Below the pieces are notes generated by a model, which was not told where the DNA came from, searched no databases, and saw nothing but the letters and a program-made list of their open reading frames with translations. A stretch of DNA of 64,000 bases from CAVVGZ01 sp963747965 (GTDB lineage Bacteria > Chloroflexota > Anaerolineae > Anaerolineales > Anaerolineaceae), in NCBI GenBank assembly GCA_963747965.1, contig CAVVGZ010000007.1, positions 806,001 to 870,000 on the forward strand, written 5' to 3'. Each line of letters opens with the position of its first letter. The first letter of the stretch is position 1. A program made the position numbers and the translations under genes. Of this stretch, positions 42,670 to 51,148 are shown one piece after another.

Positions 42670-43545
42670 TCAAGCAGCGCCTGCAGGTTCCTTTTCTTGA
42701 ATTTTTTCAAGCGAGAATTTCTTTTCACACTGGGTACATTTCGCTTCTTTCTTATTCAAAGTTACCAGCAAACCCCCACAGTTCGGGCAGGGCTCCGGGA
42801 GGGGCATGCTCCATGAGGTGAATTTGCAGGCTGGATAATTCTCACAACCATAGAAAACCCGTCCTTTGCGGGATTTCCGCCTGACGATGCCGCCGCCATC
42901 CAGCGGGCAGGTTACCCCAATTTTGTCCAACAAGGGTTCAATATAGCGGCAGGCAGGAAAATTGCTGCAGCTGATAAATTTTCCAAACCGTCCCCAACGT
43001 ATGATCAGCTCATGCCCGCATTCCGGGCAATTTCTTCCCACCTTTTCCGGTTCTACCTTCATAACCGGCATATCCACCTGTGCTTGCTGGAGCCGTGGTA
43101 AAAAGGTGGCATAAAATTTACCGATAACATCCTGCCAGACCCTTTGCCCGGCAGCAATATCATCCAACCCTTCCTCCAGGCTGGCGGTAAATCCGGTATC
43201 CACAATTTCCGAAAAATGATCCACCAGCAAATCATTTACCAGAAAACCGGTTTCAGTTGGAATTAATCGTTTACTTTCCCGAAAAACATATCCTCTGTCC
43301 TGAATTGTGGATAGGATGGCTGCATAGGTGGAAGGCCGGCCAATACCGTATTCTTCAAGCAGTTGTACCAACGAAGCCTCGGTAAATCTCGGCGGAGGCT
43401 GGGTGAAATGTTGTTCAGGAATTAATCGGATTAATTTCTGTTTTTCACCCTCCTTCAAGCTCAACGGGATACGAACATTTTCCGTATCATCCACGAAGCC
43501 GGTCTTCATCCAGGCTTTCTTCATATATGACGAGAAATCCGGCAA
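42670..43545 (-). CDS. topA: DNA topoisomerase I, C-terminal fragment
   Basis: Holds the last part of the toprim-type IA core (RFTEASLVQLLEEYGIGRPSTYAAILSTIQDRGYV) and three C-terminal topoisomerase zinc ribbons: CPECGHELIIRWGRFGKFISC, CPLDGGGIVRRKSRKGRVFYGC and CPNCGGLLVTL...CTQC. Residues upstream of the true junction, such as MPDFSSYMKKAWMKT, are out-of-frame translation. The frame must change between 43487 and 43545 to join it to the N-terminal fragment. Confidence 0.88.
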   Translation of the reverse strand: MPDFSSYMKKAWMKTGFVDDTENVRIPLSLKEGEKQKLIRLIPEQHFTQPPPRFTEASLVQLLEEYGIGRPSTYAAILSTIQDRGYVFRESKRLIPTETGFLVNDLLVDHFSEIVDTGFTASLEEGLDDIAAGQRVWQDVIGKFYATFLPRLQQAQVDMPVMKVEPEKVGRNCPECGHELIIRWGRFGKFISCSNFPACRYIEPLLDKIGVTCPLDGGGIVRRKSRKGRVFYGCENYPACKFTSWSMPLPEPCPNCGGLLVTLNKKEAKCTQCEKKFSLEKIQEKEPAGAA

Positions 43546-44989
43546 ATTTCAAAACCGATCCGGACGCCCTGAGCTGGTAGTTGTGCCCTTTTGATATCCC
43601 TTGAATTTCAACGGTAATCGTGTCATAGAGGGCAGCTTCCATCTGGGAAGCGACAAACCGCTGCCAGATAAGCTGGTAAAGGCGGTATTGGTCCCGGGAG
43701 AGGCTGCCTTTGACCTGGTCCGGCTGGCGATTAACCGAGGTAGGGCGGATAGCCTCATGGGCTTCCTGTGCAGATTTTGCCCTGGTGCGGTATTTTTGTA
43801 CTTCTCCGGGCAGGTAGGCTTCACCAAATCTCCGGCGGATATAATCCCGTACTTCATTTATTGCCTGGCTTGCAACATTCGTGGAATCGGTACGCATGTA
43901 GGTGATTAATCCGGTGCCTCCGCCTTCACCCACATCCAGGCCTTCATACAACTGCTGGGCTACTGTCATTGTCTTGCGAGCGGTGAACCCAAATTTTCGG
44001 GAAGCTTCCTGCTGCAGCGAACTTGTAATAAATGGTGCTGACGGGCTGCGTTTTCGCTGACCGCGTTTTATTTTATTGATGCGGTATTCCGCCATCTGCA
44101 TATCGTCCAGGATTGGTTCTACAGCTGCTTTGCTTCCCAATTCCGGATCATGATCATCAACCCGGAATAATTTAGCGATATAGAGCATATCTTCATTTTC
44201 AGGCTTGAATTCAGCCTCAACAGACCAGTATTCCAGCGGATTAAAATTTTCAATTTCACGTTCACGTTCTACGATGAGACGCAGGGCAACAGATTGTACC
44301 CTTCCGGCAGATAACCGGCTGCGGACTTTTTCCCACAACAATGGGCTGAGGTTATAACCAACCAGCCGGTCTACAATTCTGCGTGCCTGCTGGGCATTAA
44401 CCAGATCCATATTAATGGAACGGGGATTCTGGAATGCCTCGCGGATGGCATCCTGGGTAATTTCATAAAATTCCACCCGTTTTGAGCGTTCCGGATCAAT
44501 CTCTGCAGATTCAAGCAGGTGCCAGGCGATTGCTTCGCCTTCCCGATCCGGATCGGTTGCAAGGAAGATTTCCTGGGCATCCCGGGCGATTTTATTAATT
44601 TCTTTTACAATCGGCCGTTTCTCATTGGGGACGCGGTATTTCGGTTCAAAATTATTATCCACATCAACGGATAATTGGGACTTAAGCAGATCCCGGACAT
44701 GGCCCACAGAAGCCCTGACGGTGTACTCCTTGCCAAGGTAACGGCCTATCGTTTTGGCTTTTGCAGGTGATTCAACAATTACCAATTTTCCGCTTTTCTT
44801 TTTGGTTTCCGTTTGCCTTGGGATGGGTGTCAAACCGGCATGCTCATCAGTCCTTCCCATTCGGTTCATCCGGGTACCACATACCGGGCAGACTCCGCGG
44901 GTAACCGGCGTCCCGTTCTTATTAAATTCAGCCACAGGATCCTGAATTTCTCTTTTTTCTCGGCATTTCACACAATACGCTTCCAACAA
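43487..44989 (-). CDS. topA: DNA topoisomerase I, N-terminal fragment with extra zinc ribbon
   Basis: A type IA topoisomerase relaxing negative supercoils. A DUF5679-like Cys4 domain comes first (YCVKCREKREIQDP... GVCPVCGTRMNRMG), then the toprim core (KLVIVESPAKAKTIGRYLG, LATDPDREGEAIAWHL), and the catalytic tyrosine in GLITYMRTDSTNV. Start TTG 44989 is preferred: AAGGAG is five bases upstream and the position leaves 16 bases after the manC stop, whereas the GTG at 45022 would overlap manC. The frame runs to GFLVIYEESLDEDR and then stops; the rest is 42670-43545. As topA is essential, the break is very likely an error in the sequence. Confidence 0.9.
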   Translation of the reverse strand: MLEAYCVKCREKREIQDPVAEFNKNGTPVTRGVCPVCGTRMNRMGRTDEHAGLTPIPRQTETKKKSGKLVIVESPAKAKTIGRYLGKEYTVRASVGHVRDLLKSQLSVDVDNNFEPKYRVPNEKRPIVKEINKIARDAQEIFLATDPDREGEAIAWHLLESAEIDPERSKRVEFYEITQDAIREAFQNPRSINMDLVNAQQARRIVDRLVGYNLSPLLWEKVRSRLSAGRVQSVALRLIVEREREIENFNPLEYWSVEAEFKPENEDMLYIAKLFRVDDHDPELGSKAAVEPILDDMQMAEYRINKIKRGQRKRSPSAPFITSSLQQEASRKFGFTARKTMTVAQQLYEGLDVGEGGGTGLITYMRTDSTNVASQAINEVRDYIRRRFGEAYLPGEVQKYRTRAKSAQEAHEAIRPTSVNRQPDQVKGSLSRDQYRLYQLIWQRFVASQMEAALYDTITVEIQGISKGHNYQLRASGSVLKFAGFLVIYEESLDEDRLRG

Positions 44990-45005
44990 AATTACTCCTT
45001 TTCCG

Positions 45006-46103
45006 CTACAATAAATCTTCACGCCCCATTTGCTTCAGCAGATCAATGATTGCCCGCACCTTCTGTGCTTCTTCCTTCGGGCAAACCAGTAATGCTTGTG
45101 GGGTCTCGACGATAACCATATTCCGCAAACCCAGCGTTACAACCGGTTTGTTTAAATTTTCTCCAACCACAAGTGTATCTTTTGTATCCAGGCTGATATG
45201 TTCAGCATCCACTGCAATATTGCCATCCGCATCCGGGGAGAGCATCTCAAATAGAGAGTCCCAGCTGCCTACATCATACCACCCCAGGTTATCAGCCGGG
45301 ATCACTGCTGTATCGCTGGATTTTTCCATGATCCCGTAGTCAATGGTCTCTTTCTGGATTCCAGGCCAGACCTGCTGCAGGATACGTGACCGGCCAGGTG
45401 TATCCCAGGAAAGCGCTATTTGATCCAGCCTGGCTGCCAGGTCCGGTAAGAACTGCCTGATTTTATCCATTAATTTCTCAATCCGCCAGATGAACATCCC
45501 GGAGTTCCAGCTATACCCTCCCCTGGCCAGCATGATGCGGGCTTGTTCTGCAGCCGGTTTCTCGGTAAATTTCTCCACTTTGAATGTATCCATTCCATGG
45601 ATGGTGTCTATCCACCCGCCGCGCTGGATATATCCATAGGCAGAAGAAGGCGATGTAGGCTCAATCCCCAGCGTGACCAGGTACCCCCGGGCAGCAAGTT
45701 CATTGGCAGCGGTAATCACTTCCTTAAACCGGGGGACATTGCCAATGTAATGATCTGCAGTGAGCACAGCCATACTTGTCTCCGGATGAGGATCCCGGTG
45801 CTGGATGGCCACTGCCGCCAGACCTACCACCGAAGCCGTCCCGCGCGGCATGGGCTCTAAAATGAAGTTCTCAGCAGGAATTTCGGGAACCTGGCTGCGC
45901 AGTCTCTCAGCCTGTTCGGCGACTGTTACCACAAGAATATTCTTAAACGGAATAACATCCTCCAGCCGGTCAATTGCCAGCTGAAAGAGGGTCCGGTCGC
46001 TGCCGATTTTAAGCATTTGTTTAGGCTGGCTTTTCCTGGAAAGCGGCCAGAGCCGCGTACCCCCGCCCCCGGCCATGATGACAGCATAAAAATGTTCAGC
46101 CAT
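45006..46103 (-). CDS. manC: Mannose-1-phosphate guanylyltransferase
   Basis: Makes GDP-mannose from mannose-1-phosphate and GTP (365 residues; the long ManC type without a fused isomerase domain). The nucleotide-binding loop is VIMAGGGGTRLWPLSRKSQPKQML, followed by VLTADHYI and the metal/sugar motif VEKFTEKPAAEQA, with SGMFIWR and IMEKSSDTAVIPADNLGWYDVGSWDSL. GDP-mannose is a plausible donor source for the membrane glycosyltransferases at 18-33 kb. The start overlaps dprA by 8 bases, so coupling with dprA is expected. Confidence 0.95.
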   Translation of the reverse strand: MAEHFYAVIMAGGGGTRLWPLSRKSQPKQMLKIGSDRTLFQLAIDRLEDVIPFKNILVVTVAEQAERLRSQVPEIPAENFILEPMPRGTASVVGLAAVAIQHRDPHPETSMAVLTADHYIGNVPRFKEVITAANELAARGYLVTLGIEPTSPSSAYGYIQRGGWIDTIHGMDTFKVEKFTEKPAAEQARIMLARGGYSWNSGMFIWRIEKLMDKIRQFLPDLAARLDQIALSWDTPGRSRILQQVWPGIQKETIDYGIMEKSSDTAVIPADNLGWYDVGSWDSLFEMLSPDADGNIAVDAEHISLDTKDTLVVGENLNKPVVTLGLRNMVIVETPQALLVCPKEEAQKVRAIIDLLKQMGREDLL

Positions 46104-47214
46104 AAATATCCCTCCGGTAATTTTCTCCGCTTTCTCTCACTGAGACATAACTCATACCGCCAACATTGCGAATGATGCCCTTCAACTCCATCATGGCGAG
46201 TGTAGCCGATACCTTGTCAATTTTCAAGTCTGCCGCCCGGCAAATTTCATCAATATGCAGAGGTTCCATGCTCAAAAACTGGTACAGATGGGCTTCATCC
46301 GGGTCTTTGGGAAGAATTCTGGCTGCCGCCTGGTATTCGTGAATTTTTTCAATATTTAGTGCGTCAAGAATTTCATGCGGATGAAGCAGGGGCCTTGCTC
46401 CCTGGCGGATCAGGTCGTTGGTTCCTTTACTCTGGAGAGCATAAATCCCGCCTGGTACTGCAAAAACTTCCCGGCCTTGCTCGGCTGCAAAACTCGCCGT
46501 AATTAATGCCCCGCTTTTATTTCCAGCCTCAATGATCACCGTCGCCAGGGAAAGGCCGGATATAATGCGGTTGCGCGGGGGAAAGTTCACCCCATCCGGG
46601 GGTGTACCCAGGGCATAGTCACTGAGCAAGGCTCCATTCTGGCGGATTTGTCCTGCCAGGTGCTGGTTCTCCGGCGGGTAGATCTGGTCAACTCCCGAAC
46701 CAAGAACAGCGAATGTCCTGCCCCCTGCTCTCAGGGCAGCCTTATGGGCAGCTGAATCAACTCCACGTGCCAGGCCGCTTACAACCGTAACCCTGTTTTG
46801 TGCCAGGAAGGTTGCAATTTCCGCGGTAACCTGCACACCATAGTCTGAGACCCGCCGTGTCCCGACAATGGAGACTGCCCACTCGTCTTCTGCCAGGATT
46901 TCACCACAAAGGAACAATACCGGAGGCGCTTGCTGGATTTCTTTTAACCGGCGCGGGTACTCCTCATCCCCCAGTATCAAAACCCGGTATCCCCCTGATT
47001 CGATTCGGTCGATAAGTCCGGGCAGGTCAAGCGCTGCCCGTGCAGTCAGCACGTTTTCTGCGATTTTCCGGGTTAAACCCGCCGCCAGCAGCCCGTCTAG
47101 AGGAGCCTGCCAGGCAGTTTTTGCATCACCGAAATAATCCAGGAGAAGTTTTAATCGGACTGCCCCAATTCCTTTGACAGTATTAAATCCGATCCAGTAC
47201 GCTCTTTCATCCAT
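46096..47214 (-). CDS. dprA: DNA processing protein DprA
   Basis: A 372-residue single-strand DNA-binding protein that loads RecA during natural transformation. The Rossmann-fold core is clear: VSIVGTRRVSDYG, TVVSGLARGVDSAAHKAALRAGGRTFAVLGSGVDQIYPPENQ, NFPPRNRIISGLSLATVIIEAGNKSGALITASFAAEQGREVFAVPG. An N-terminal HhH/SAM-like part (GFNTVKGIGAVRLKLLLDYFG) and a C-terminal winged-helix (DLKIDKVSATLAMMELKGII) complete it. Its presence hints at DNA uptake ability, although DprA is also widespread in non-competent bacteria. It follows rimM after 12 bases. Confidence 0.96.
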   Translation of the reverse strand: MDERAYWIGFNTVKGIGAVRLKLLLDYFGDAKTAWQAPLDGLLAAGLTRKIAENVLTARAALDLPGLIDRIESGGYRVLILGDEEYPRRLKEIQQAPPVLFLCGEILAEDEWAVSIVGTRRVSDYGVQVTAEIATFLAQNRVTVVSGLARGVDSAAHKAALRAGGRTFAVLGSGVDQIYPPENQHLAGQIRQNGALLSDYALGTPPDGVNFPPRNRIISGLSLATVIIEAGNKSGALITASFAAEQGREVFAVPGGIYALQSKGTNDLIRQGARPLLHPHEILDALNIEKIHEYQAAARILPKDPDEAHLYQFLSMEPLHIDEICRAADLKIDKVSATLAMMELKGIIRNVGGMSYVSVRESGENYRRDIYG

Positions 47215-47226
47215 GTCCAGAACCAG

Positions 47227-47796
47227 TTACTCATTGTACCAGACAGGCGGTTCTACAAGCATGGTATGGTTCACAAGGTCAATTTCAACCACAACCCCAT
47301 CGATGGCCGGCAGCAGGATTTCCTCTCCGGAAAAGGTCTTAACCAGATAGACATCATTGGCACCGGTTTCCAGGATTTCTTCCAAGGTGCCCAGCTGTTG
47401 TCCTTCCTTATTAAATACCTGTAATCCCAATAACTGGTGGTGGTAATATTCACCTTCCGGCAGCATGGGCAGTTCCCTGCTGTTCACATAGACCATTTGA
47501 TTGGTATAGGCTGCCACGCTCTCTTTATCCTCGATTCCTTGAAACTTGATCATCAACCGGTCCCGATGCCCTTGCACTTTTTCGATGGTTAATGGTTGAT
47601 AATTCTTACCGGCATAAATCACTTTTCCCGGGACCAGCCGTTCAGGAAAATGGGTGATCACGGAGATTAAAATAAAACCATTGACCCCATGGGACCGCAG
47701 CAGCTTTCCCACAGTCAAGAATAGTGGCTCGCCAGGTTCAGGCGAGCCACTGTCACCGTAGATATCACCGGAATTTTGATGCAATGACTCGCTCAA
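47227..47796 (-). CDS. rimM: 16S rRNA processing protein RimM
   Basis: A ribosome maturation factor for the 30S head. Conserved FLTVGKLLRSHGVNGFILISVITHFPERL begins the RimM N-domain, and the PRC-barrel follows (YYHHQLLGLQVFNKEGQQLGTLEEILETGANDVYLVK, LLPAIDGVVVEIDL). The 189 residues include about 25 extra before the domain, which coincide with an 11-bp perfect hairpin (47723-47751). Start TTG 47796 overlaps the khpA stop by 4 bases (TTGA). If the start is later, the hairpin would be untranslated; no other good start is seen. Confidence 0.94.
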   Translation of the reverse strand: MSESLHQNSGDIYGDSGSPEPGEPLFLTVGKLLRSHGVNGFILISVITHFPERLVPGKVIYAGKNYQPLTIEKVQGHRDRLMIKFQGIEDKESVAAYTNQMVYVNSRELPMLPEGEYYHHQLLGLQVFNKEGQQLGTLEEILETGANDVYLVKTFSGEEILLPAIDGVVVEIDLVNHTMLVEPPVWYNE

Positions 47797-48029
47797 TTGG
47801 GATCCACCACTTCCAGGGTAATTTGTTTCCCTTCCCTGGCAGCAACCACCCTCAATAAAACCCTCATCGCATTCGCAACCCGCCCCCCTTTGCCAATTAC
47901 CTGACCCATATCTTCCTTCCGGACACTTAATTCCAATTTAATCCGGTTCCCGGCTTTTCTTTCAGTAATGGAAACCCTATCCGGGTCATCCACCAGGCTG
48001 CATGCAATATATTCAACTAGATCTTTCAA
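47793..48029 (-). CDS. khpA: KH-domain RNA-binding protein KhpA
   Basis: A 78-residue single KH domain with the GxxG loop in VIGKGGRVANAMRVLLR. KhpA (YlqC family) binds RNA, often with KhpB, and influences cell shape and sRNA action. Its place between rpsP and rimM is its standard position. The stop overlaps the rimM start. Confidence 0.95.
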   Translation of the reverse strand: MKDLVEYIACSLVDDPDRVSITERKAGNRIKLELSVRKEDMGQVIGKGGRVANAMRVLLRVVAAREGKQITLEVVDPN

Positions 48030-48093
48030 GATATTACTCCTGATCTCTATTACAAGCTCATCTCAACCACGGACCTGCAGGACAAAAATCGGA

Positions 48094-48444
48094 TCAGACT
48101 GTATCCTGGCGGGTTTTGGGGTTTTGGGTGTGTTTTTGGTATACAATTTCCGCTTCCGCCAGCAGTACTTCCAGCGGTTCGCCTGCTTTCATGCGTGCGT
48201 AGCGTTCTGTCAGACCAACACTCTTAAAGAGCTGTGCCACCGATTCTGTCGGCTGAGCTCCAGTCCCGAGGTACTGGTAAACCTTTCCTTCTTCCACTTT
48301 GATGGTGAAAGGTTCCGTGCGGGGATTGTAGAAACCAAGAATTTCCAGGAACCTGCCATCCCTTGGGCTTTCCTTATCTGCAGCGATGATGCGGTAACTT
48401 GGTTGGTTTTTTGAACCCATTTTTCTTAGACGTAATCGAACCAT
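48094..48444 (-). CDS. rpsP: 30S ribosomal protein S16
   Basis: A 116-residue protein with the conserved MVRLRLRKMGSKNQPSYRIIAAD start, RDGRFLEILGFYNP and YQYLGTGAQPTESVAQLFKSVGL. It is longer than the E. coli protein (82 residues) by an acidic-to-basic C-terminal tail after about residue 85, a common variation in this phylum. In the canonical ffh-rpsP-khpA-rimM order. Confidence 0.97.
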   Translation of the reverse strand: MVRLRLRKMGSKNQPSYRIIAADKESPRDGRFLEILGFYNPRTEPFTIKVEEGKVYQYLGTGAQPTESVAQLFKSVGLTERYARMKAGEPLEVLLAEAEIVYQKHTQNPKTRQDTV

Positions 48445-48553
48445 TGAGATATTACTCCTCTTATGTATTATTTAGTTTATTTGGTAACCAGCTGAAGATT
48501 CTGTGTCAGAGGGCGCGCTGAAGGTTGCGCGTGTTGCACTTTATCTTAAGCGG

Positions 48554-49876
48554 TTATCCGAACAGCCGGGATAAACCACGGCCGCCAGATTTCTGTACGG
48601 TTTTCATTAATTTTTGTGCTTCTCTGAACTGCTTGATCAGCTTGTTTACATCCTGAACTTCGGTGCCAGAACCGCGCGCAATTCTGCGCCTGCGGCTGGC
48701 ATTTAGAATATCAGGTTTTTTTCTTTCCTGCAATGTCATCGAATTAATAATCGCTTCCACCTGTTTTAATTGTTTTTCAGCATCCCGGGGATTGACATTC
48801 CTGGAAAGCTGGCCCATCCCGCCCGGAAGCATTTCCAGTATCTGGCTGATGGAGCCCATCTTGCGGATCTGGCGCAGCTGGTTGGCAAAGTCCTCCAGTG
48901 TAAATTGACCGCTCACCATCTTCCTGGCTTCCGCCTGGGCTGTATCCTGATCATAAGCGGCTTCGGCTTTCTCAATCAAGCCAATCACATCACCCATCCC
49001 CAGGATGCGGGAAGCCAGCCGCCGGGGATCGTAACTTTCCAGGGCATCCAGCCCTTCTCCGGTTCCAAGGTATTTGATAGGAATCCCGGTGACGCTGCGG
49101 ATCGAAATGGCCGCCCCGCCGCGCGCATCGCCGTCCATCTTGGTCAGCATCAGCCCGGTTAAAGGCAGATGTTCGCGGAAACCTTCTGCAATTGGGAGGG
49201 CTTCCTGACCGATCATGGCGTCGATCACCAGGATGATTTCGTTGGCCGGTACATGATGGTGGATGGAAGACAGCTCGTCCATTAACTGCTGGTCCATCTG
49301 CGACCTGCCTGCGGTATCCACAATCACAACGGAAACCCCGCTGTTCCTGGCCTGCTGGAATCCCCTTTGAACCAGCGCCGGGGGTTTTATTCCCTCCTGG
49401 GTAAATACCGGGATATCCATCCTGGCGCCGAGCGCCTGCAGCTGGGTGATAGCTGCCGGCCGGTACGGATCTGCTGCAATCATCAGCACCCGTTCACCAT
49501 TAGAACGCAGTATCCTGGCCAGTTTGGCAGCTGCAGTGGTTTTACCGGACCCTTGCAAACCCACCAGCAGGATGACGCGTGGTTTTTCACCAGCAAGCCG
49601 CAGTGGTTCTGGTTCCCCCAGCATGGCTATCAATTCTTCATGGACAATTTTAATGACCTGCTGAGCCGGGTTTAATGCCCTGGAGATCTCCGCACCGACG
49701 GCGCGTTCCCTGAGTTTGGTGATGAACCCCTTCACCACGCTGTAATGCACATCGGCTTCCAGCAGTGCCAGGCGGACTTCACGCAGTACTGCTTCCACGT
49801 CCTCTTCGGAAAGCTTGCCTTTGCGGCGCAGCCGGGTGAAGATCTCATTTAATCTTTCGCTCAGATTTTCAAACAA
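48554..49876 (-). CDS. ffh: Signal recognition particle protein Ffh (SRP54)
   Basis: The SRP GTPase, 440 residues. The N domain begins MFENLSERLNEIFTRLRRKG. The G domain has GLQGSGKTTAAAKLA, DPYRPAAITQL, VDTAGRSQMD and TKMDGDARGGAAIS. The Met-rich M domain (residues about 310-430) contains GMGQLSRN, RKKPDILNASRRRRIARGSGTEVQDVNKLIKQF and ends GLSRLFG. It targets nascent membrane proteins, here including many giant ones. It is first in the run toward rpsP. Confidence 0.98.
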   Translation of the reverse strand: MFENLSERLNEIFTRLRRKGKLSEEDVEAVLREVRLALLEADVHYSVVKGFITKLRERAVGAEISRALNPAQQVIKIVHEELIAMLGEPEPLRLAGEKPRVILLVGLQGSGKTTAAAKLARILRSNGERVLMIAADPYRPAAITQLQALGARMDIPVFTQEGIKPPALVQRGFQQARNSGVSVVIVDTAGRSQMDQQLMDELSSIHHHVPANEIILVIDAMIGQEALPIAEGFREHLPLTGLMLTKMDGDARGGAAISIRSVTGIPIKYLGTGEGLDALESYDPRRLASRILGMGDVIGLIEKAEAAYDQDTAQAEARKMVSGQFTLEDFANQLRQIRKMGSISQILEMLPGGMGQLSRNVNPRDAEKQLKQVEAIINSMTLQERKKPDILNASRRRRIARGSGTEVQDVNKLIKQFREAQKLMKTVQKSGGRGLSRLFG

Positions 49877-50095
49877 CGGGCAGCCTCAACCTTAATAGCA
49901 AAAATAGGCCATCCAGCAAATCCCTGAATGGTGTGAGAGGATTTTAGCCTTTATGCCTGGAATGGTCAAGGGAAGACCCATAATTTATTGGAGGGCGGCT
50001 GCTGTTCATGCCAGCCTTCCACCCGGAATATTCCAATATTTCCCGGCCTGCCCAGCAATGGAAATGATTATGCAACTGAAATGCCATAAGGGGGT

Positions 50096-50101
50096 TATAA
50101 T
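50096..50101 (+). promoter_or_regulatory. Candidate -10 box for degV
   Basis: A perfect TATAAT, 46 bases before the degV ATG, in the 271-base divergent region with ffh. A good -35 hexamer is not obvious. Confidence 0.35.
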
Positions 50102-50147
50102 CTGTGAAATTTATTCGTGAACGAAATACAAAATACAGGAGAATATC

Positions 50148-51008
50148 ATGGCCAAAGTAGCCATCGTCACCGATTCAACCGCCTATATCCCTGCCGGGGA
50201 AACACAGGCACTGCCTGTTACGACCATTCCCCTCAATTTGATCTGGGCCAATGAAACCTACCTGGATGGGGTGGATATCCAGCCATCCGAATTTTATACC
50301 CGTCTGAAAGATTCCAAGGTGATACCTACCACCTCCCAGCCGTCACCGGCTGCCTTCAAAGAAGTATTTGAAAGGCTTTCCATGCAGGGCTATGAGGCAA
50401 TTCTTGCAGTAACCCTCTCTTCAAAATTATCCGGCACGATGGATTCTGCCGCGCAGGCGAAAAACATGCTGCCAGATCTCCACATCGAACTGGTGGATTC
50501 GCTGCAGGCCGCCATGGGACTTGGCTTTCCCGTACTGCTGGCAGCCAGGGCAGCCCGGGAAGGAGCCAGCCTGCAGGAGTGCAAGCAGATTGCCGAAGAG
50601 GCCAGCGCCAGGAGCAATACTTATTTTGCTGCCAATACGCTGGAATTCCTGCACCGCGGCGGGCGCATCGGCGGAGGGGCTGCATTTTTAGGGACTGCCC
50701 TTAACCTGAAGCCCATCCTCTACCTGCATGACGGCCGTGTGGAAGCTTTCCAAAAGATCCGCACCATGAAAAAAGCCCGGGAAAGGCTGGTGGAGATTAT
50801 CGATTCCCAGGTGAAAGGATCCCGCGCAGTGCACCTTGCTGTCCTGCATGCCAACGCTCCCGATGAAGCCAATCTGCTCATGGATGCGGTAAAGCTGCAA
50901 TTGGGAAACGGGATTATTGCGGAAGCAATGATCACCGATGTCAGCCCGGTAATCGGGGCACACACCGGTCCCGGAACCATCGGGATTTCCTTCCTTTCCG
51001 AAAACTAA
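50148..51008 (+). CDS. DegV family protein (fatty-acid binding)
   Basis: A 286-residue two-domain protein of the DegV/FakB fold. VAIVTDSTAYIPAGE is the N-terminal motif, followed by TTSQPSPAAF, LAVTLSSKLSGTMDSAAQAKNMLPD and the FLHRGGRIGGGAAFLGTALNLKPIL loop typical of FakB. FakB presents fatty acids to the FakA kinase; no fakA is nearby, so the role is inferred from family. Divergent from ffh, with a terminator just after the stop. Confidence 0.9.
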   Translation: MAKVAIVTDSTAYIPAGETQALPVTTIPLNLIWANETYLDGVDIQPSEFYTRLKDSKVIPTTSQPSPAAFKEVFERLSMQGYEAILAVTLSSKLSGTMDSAAQAKNMLPDLHIELVDSLQAAMGLGFPVLLAARAAREGASLQECKQIAEEASARSNTYFAANTLEFLHRGGRIGGGAAFLGTALNLKPILYLHDGRVEAFQKIRTMKKARERLVEIIDSQVKGSRAVHLAVLHANAPDEANLLMDAVKLQLGNGIIAEAMITDVSPVIGAHTGPGTIGISFLSEN

Positions 51009-51027
51009 CAAATACAAAATCAGTTGG

Positions 51028-51057
51028 GCTGCCCCGCACTTTGGGCAGCTTTTCCTT
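51028..51057 (+). terminator. Intrinsic terminator after degV
   Basis: GCTGCCC (51028-51034) pairs with GGGCAGC (51043-51049) across an 8-base loop, followed by TTTTCCTTTT. It is 20 bases downstream of degV. Confidence 0.75.
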
Positions 51058-51110
51058 TTAATGGATCCAATCCGTGGATAAAATATTCCCTCCGGACAGG
51101 ATTATGGGCA

Positions 51111-51116
51111 TATAAT
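51111..51116 (+). promoter_or_regulatory. Candidate -10 box for DUF1015 gene
   Basis: TATAAT ends 33 bases before the DUF1015 ATG (51149). There is no convincing -35, so it is weakly supported. Confidence 0.3.
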
Positions 51117-51148
51117 AAAAGGCGCAAAAAGTATACGCCGGAGCATCC

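Noticed and set aside
47268..47470. Small antisense-type frame within rimM as a separate gene
   Set aside because: Same-strand overlapping frame without a ribosome binding site; rimM is clearly the coding frame.
49877..50147. SRP RNA or tRNA gene between ffh and degV
   Set aside because: No SRP Alu/tetraloop signature or tRNA cloverleaf could be found; short inverted sequences are isolated.
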